Below are positions 59,501 through 64,000 of a stretch of 64,000 nucleotides of DNA, in pieces. The notes below the pieces were generated by a model. It worked only from the letters and a program-made list of their open reading frames with translations, was not told the origin of the DNA and did no database searches. This DNA is from Brienomyrus brachyistius (Eukaryota > Chordata > Actinopteri > Osteoglossiformes > Mormyridae). How positions within the stretch are numbered: position 1 is the stretch's first letter; every line of letters starts with the position of its first letter. The position numbers and the translations under genes were made by a program. The stretch lies in contig NC_064554.1 in assembly GCF_023856365.1 (NCBI RefSeq), forward strand, positions 2,409,001-2,473,000. The letters are read 5' to 3'.

Positions 59501-62500
59501 GTCATGGTACACAAACAGGTTTTGGGATCGCTGCTCGTCCAGGTACATGATCTGGAGTCCGTTCGGGTGTCCGATCTTCTCAGGTTGGAAGGTAGCATTC
59601 AGGCTTTTAATTGAAATTATTGCCCTGGGTAGCTAATGGAGAGAGACAGCTGGAAATGCAGTCCTACATCTCCACGTTCATGCCTCGGGCTGCAGGGATA
59701 CTCACATCATCTTTGGTGTAGTACTTCAGGGTAAAGTCAGAGTCAGAAAGAGTGAACTTTCTTTTCAAGAACTGTCCGTTGTCCTTGGCTTTCTTCCACA
59801 GTCTGCCTTCATAGAACCCTACAGGAACATAGATCAGTGGAAGATGAGTCTGTTTTAATGATATATGAAGAACCTGGTCGTTCAGGCAAAAGAAGAGAAA
59901 ATGGAGATACAAACCAGGTATTAGAAACTCCAGCTTTTAAGAGCTATGAGCAGATGAATTCTGCTTATAAAATTCTGACAATTAGAAGGTAAGATAAAAA
60001 CACTATGAGAGCCCATATTCCTCCATGTGCCTTTGATATGGTGTTGAACTGAAGATTCGCCAAAGTGTTTCAGAGGAGAGAAAAAGCACAGCACCCGAGG
60101 CTAAGGGAGCCCCCCAGCTTACCCGAGGAGTAAATTTCCTGGAGGTGCCGGTTATCCCCGGTGAATTCCTGCCTCTCGTACTTGGCTTTTATCCACTGAT
60201 CCCTCAAAACGCTGCAATGAATTGAAAGACGGCGACTTAGTCTTTTCATTTCCATCTTCACTTGCTCTAAGCTGAGACGAGAATCGCCCCCACCCTTAGT
60301 GGCACATCCGACATTACATTCACTGCTTCAAAACGCCGGGTTCATGTTTGCTTGCCTGTGGAAACACCACCCTGAACGAGAGCACGTCAGCGGACACCAA
60401 TAATGCACAGAAGATACCTGCTATGTATCCTTTGCTTGCTCCTCAATGACAATTTCCGTCGAGCTACACAAAAGTTAAATTTAAAATAACAGTCATGTTT
60501 GCTTCCTCTGAATTTGCAAAAAATGCTGGATAATCGTTTTTCAGCTTCTCCAAACAAATCTGCCAATATATACAATCGCTGGGCTCTTTATAAGCTACAC
60601 TACACTAATCCTGGGTAGGGCCTCCCTTTGCTATCAAAGCAGCCTCAATTATTCGTGGCATGCATTCCACAAGACGTTGGAAACATTCCCTTGAGATTCT
60701 GGTCCATGATGTCATGATTGCATCACGAGGTTTCTTCAGATTTCTCAGCTGCACGTCCATGCTATCGGACACAGATCCAGTGACTGGGAAGGCCACTAAG
60801 TCAGACTGGGCAATATAATAAATAATGATAATAATAATAAAATAATAATGATGACAACAACACTTCATCAACCTTCATGGGGAAATTCCCTTTTCGCCTA
60901 CCCCATCTTGCTCTCCATCACACACACACATAGTAGGTGGGAGTAAGCTTGGCAGCGAAGAGCAGCGAAGGGCTAAGCTCCAAGGCCCACAGACGTGACT
61001 ACCGTGCTGAGCCCAGGCTCAAACCAGCGACCTTCCGATCACAGCCCCACAGACTTAATCACCCTCGACACTTATTTTTTACTAGGTTAATCCACAGTAT
61101 CTTCTTCTTTAAAAGATTCCTAGTTAGCCTTGTTATCCGGTGTCTGATGCACTTTCTTCCCTGACACTGAAGTTTCCTCCGAACATCAAGAATCATAGTC
61201 ACAGAGTCACCTGAACTTTCCACCTCTGCTGCATAAGTTTAACTCTCCAGAAAAGGGTCGCTGACAAGCCTTTGGACAACACACCAAACCTAAACTCTTT
61301 CAGTAAACATGTATCTGCAAAAAGTGGATAAAACCGTAAGTACATTTTCAGTTTGATCTCAGGTACTATAATGTCACTGAAAACATGATACTTCAGAAAG
61401 TAATTAACACACAAAACACACAGGTATCTTCATTAGGCAAAGAAATGTACATCCAGTACATTAACTTACACACTGTCTTTCTGCTGAGGACGGTAGTAAA
61501 AGGGTGGGACATCTCTCTCATACAATATCTTGGCCGCCTCGTTCCCATTGGTCTTCATGAACTACAAACACACAGAAATCAACACCAGTGGCGTTTAATG
61601 CCTTCATTGGATATGCACATCCTACCAAAATGTGTCTCATCTGGGGCTCTTCGCCGCAGGGCATTTGCCTAATTTTGCACCTTGTGCATCAGTGCATATT
61701 GAAGAGCGTGCAGCAAGCAAATTCTGGGGTAAAACAAACTTCCACCCAAACAGAGGATGTTAAAAATAAAACAAAAGCGGAGAGAGAAATAGCGTTAAAC
61801 TGGAAAGCGGGACGAAATAAAAAACTGCTTGTCGACAAAACAGTTTTAAACATGTGCTCAGGATCCCACAAACCACATGAAGCAGGTGGAAACCGTGTTC
61901 AGATAGCGACACCCGCAAAGCATGACGTACGTGACCTCAGTGCAGCAGAAAGTACCTTCACCATCTCATCATCCCAGAAATCCAGTCGTATGGACTTGAC
62001 GCGGTTCATGCTGGTCAGGCTTCGGTGGAAGCCAGAACAGTCCAGACACACAAAGACGCCCAGGCTACAGGATGCCCAGTCTGGATCTTTTGTGAACAGG
62101 AAAATAATATTGAGCACCAGGAATGGAAAATCTGCTTCACAGACTAAGCAGAATGTACAAAATGTCCCTTGAACAGTCCAAACTTTGTAACTGTGGCTTT
62201 TTTTTTTTAACATTAAACAACATTTATGGAAAATGTTGTAGACTGTGTTTCAGATACATAAGCAGGTACATATCACCAACCCAGTTTTTTATCAAAAGTG
62301 TCCTGTATTACCTGAACACACCTTCCGAACATGAGTATTTAAAAGCGCATCAATGATAACGGTAACACAGGCGGTGTAAGTACACTTGTTTCTGATCGTC
62401 TATTAAATAAAAACAACCACACAATTTATTACAAATACATTGCGATTCTTTGGGTAGTCAGTTTCCCTGCGCCCCCATATCGTCTTAAGCATTGTACTCA

Positions 62501-62589
62501 CTTGGGGCTCCGCAATCGGCACATGTGCTGTTACCAGGCTGTTGGACCAAATCCATAAGAATTTTCTTGTTTCGGTCTTGAATTGACAT
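56151..62589 (-). CDS. adap2: ADAP2 (centaurin-alpha-2), Arf-GAP with dual PH domains (11 exons, complete)
   Basis: ADAP2 is an Arf6 GTPase-activating protein recruited to plasma membrane by PtdIns(3,4,5)P3-type lipids. Exons (-): 62589-62502, 62086-61956, 61561-61470, 60211-60123, 59818-59706, 59632-59492, 59270-59187, 58784-58722, 58538-58461, 58157-57929, 56179-56151; phases close to 378 residues. The Arf-GAP zinc finger has CADC (exon 1) and CLDC (exon 2) 16 residues apart, followed by RVKSIRLDFWDDEM; the catalytic Arg is in FHRSL. PH1 spans exons 5-7 (FLKRKFTLSDSDFTLKYY; IGHPNGLQIMYL; VNWFNAIRAARF). PH2 spans exons 8-10 (EGYMEKTG, RKRWFILDGQERKLLYF, EREQGKWLEALQ). A 29-nt last exon ends TEANLRQKK, which recalls ADAP1 rather than ADAP2; adjacency to rhot1 favours ADAP2. 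A Tc1 fragment lies in the intron after exon 3. Confidence 0.94.
56270..56560. repeat. CA-associated dispersed repeat, copy 4 (inverted), with (GT)n at both ends
   Basis: Reverse complement of the family seen at 4060, 30165 and 49390: GTTACTTATGGTTAAGGTTA and ATGGATGGTCCCCATTTAG. A (GT)n tract lies on each side (about 56237-56265 and 56543-56563). It sits in the last intron of adap2. Confidence 0.65.
56655..57540. mobile_element. Non-autonomous DNA transposon, 886 bp, with about 40-bp terminal inverted repeats
   Basis: Left end AAGGTGCTTTTCCACTGCAC followed by TGTACTGTACTTTTGGTAC; the right end is the inverse, GTACCAAAAGTACAGTACCT then TGTGCAGTAGAAAAGCAACC. The interior has no transposase. 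Superfamily is uncertain; a target-site duplication could not be resolved. It lies in the last adap2 intron. Confidence 0.8.
60604..60800 (-). pseudogene. Tc1-like transposase C-terminal fragment in an adap2 intron
   Basis: The minus strand reads KKPRDAIMTSWTRISRECFQ and RLVECMPRIIEAALIAKGGP, the C terminus typical of Tc1 transposases. The catalytic domain is absent, so this is a truncated relic. Confidence 0.75.
60880..61060. repeat. Dispersed repeat with reverse B-box-like motif
   Basis: CCCATCTTGCTCTCCAT followed by GCTCCAAGGCCCACAGACGT and GGCTCAAACCAGCGACCTTC. The same opening and closing motifs occur at 21790-21965, which ties the two blocks into one family. Confidence 0.5.
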
Positions 62590-63935
62590 ACTTCGTGTTG
62601 TTAACAAACTTTAATTACAAGTTCCGAAGCTTTGAAAAAGATCCGATCAGCACCTGTTTTAACTACATGCCAACAGTCAGATCAGTTCCTGTCGCTGGGT
62701 TCGTACTTCTCCCAGTGACCCTGACAAACTGGGCGTGCGATGGCTGCAGTGCTGGGAGTTCCAGGCGAAGGGGTGTTAAAATTAACCTTCGTTTCAGTTC
62801 ATTAAGCGATTTTGCAAGAGAGGGAAGCGAGGAGTTAACTTAGATTGCAGTAAACTGCTCCGGCCACTGAACCCGCTGACTTCGGTCACCGCGCTCACTG
62901 TCAGAAAATTCATAACGACATAAAACAGCACAGACTGACAATCTTCTCCTTTTCAAATAAGTAAAACCCTTTATTTATTGTTTTAATTCGGAGGACAGGT
63001 ATCCCGGCTGGTCCGTGTAGACATTTAAAATCGATTATTCCCCAAGATTACAGGTTAGTCGTACTAACCTGAATTCACCGTTGCTGATGACTGAGACCTG
63101 GTGCCACCTGCACGGGAGCAGAGGTGCAATTATTGTTTCCCATTCTTTTTGTGAGAACACGACATGTAACATGCACAACTGCAGTAACTATCGCAAGACG
63201 TTTGCGCAAATGCTCGAGAGCAATTAAACGAAACGCATCCCGCAAACTCTTGCATATTATTCTATTTTAGACTGAATTTTTCTGAGGCTTCTAAAGGGCG
63301 AAACACCTACAACACATACAACTGAACCATCGCCGTAACCAAATTTAACAGTTGATGTCCTTGCTTAAAATAAAGCAACAAGTCTAACCGCACCTCTCTC
63401 CTCCCCCAACTTTTACACACTAGATATATCATACGTACTTCTACAGTCATTTAGCATACTGCAAAGCAATGCATAGTTGCGCAGTCTGCCATATTACGTC
63501 ATTCACAACTATACGCCCTAACTGCAAAATAAGCACAACTTAAAAAATGTTTAGGTCAGGGCAGACAAACATGGGCTGCAGGGAGCACACGAAGGGACAT
63601 TCATTTTGATGAAATGTAGTAATAATTGCCGTATTTTAGTGTAGTGACCGTGGCCAACAGACGGTCGCCCAAACCGAGGCGGCCCCGCGCACGGCTTGAA
63701 TCGTACCACCGAAGCTCCTTTCAGACGCATCCCGAGAAAATGTCACTCATTCAAATGCATTTCAAAAAACCCGACTGCTGCTTACCTGAACTTGGCCGCT
63801 AGAGGCCACTCTTACCTGATTAATGACAGTTACACATCATCCAGCAGTCTTCTCACCTCCAGTTTATTGAATTTTGACAAAATACTAAGCGGAGATTTAA
63901 GTATCAAAGCTAGAACCAACTTGAGTCCCTGGTTA
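62590..63935. other. Region upstream of adap2; no coding exon seen
   Basis: Presumed adap2 promoter and 5' UTR at the left side; beyond that, A/T-rich unique sequence. No ORF with coding character, RNA gene or familiar regulatory element was recognised. Confidence 0.4.
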
Positions 63936-64000
63936 AGCATTAGAACATACGAACATAAGAACTATACAAACGAGAGGAGGCCATTCGGCCCATCAAGCTC
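63936..64000. mobile_element. Start of a dispersed vertebrate repeat, cut by the window edge
   Basis: Reads AGAACATACGAACATAAGAA then GAGAGGAGGCCATTCGGCCC, a sequence I recognise as a widespread interspersed repeat in fish genomes. Its class cannot be decided from 65 bases. Confidence 0.55.

Overview
The window is vertebrate nuclear DNA, almost certainly from a ray-finned (teleost-type) fish. Genes are split into short exons with GT-AG introns. The introns and spacers hold (CA)n microsatellites, Tc1-type transposon remnants, hAT-like MITEs and a degenerate RTE-like retroelement, a mix typical of fish. All gene models below were assembled by hand from splice signals, reading phase and remembered vertebrate protein families; nothing was aligned.

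Layout: (1) 1-10806 (+), the 3' seventeen exons of a GW182/TNRC6 gene (probably tnrc6c), entering from the left edge and followed by a probable long 3' UTR to about 14.2 kb. (2) 15139-17808 (-), a small single-pass Ig-domain receptor, possibly CD7-like. (3) 17.8-22.9 kb, a gene-free spacer of nested repeats: a broken Tc1 transposase, hAT-like MITEs, an RTE-like remnant and a 58-bp tandem array. (4) 23457-26822 (-), znf207 (BuGZ), head to head with (5) 27415-31540 (+), the C17orf75/Njmu-R1 orthologue, sharing a 592-bp promoter interval. (6) 33004-39507 (-), an unrecognised PH-domain protein with YDTP and YDVP motifs, whose intron holds a 17-copy 42-bp minisatellite. (7) 41539-54188 (-), rhot1 (Miro1) with all 19 core exons and two in-frame candidate cassette exons near the 3' end. 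(8) 56151-62589 (-), adap2 (Arf-GAP with two PH domains), all 11 exons. The right edge enters another dispersed repeat.

The set znf207, C17orf75, rhot1 and adap2 corresponds to human 17q11.2, whereas TNRC6C lies at 17q25, so the window probably joins two segments that are apart in human. The genes are unrelated housekeeping or signalling genes: miRNA silencing (TNRC6), spindle checkpoint (ZNF207), mitochondrial transport (RHOT1), Arf6/phosphoinositide signalling (ADAP2), and two probable immune or adaptor genes. The least ordinary items are the PH/YxxP adaptor-like gene, the conserved cysteine-rich cassette exon of rhot1, and a minisatellite that grew out of retroelement coding sequence.
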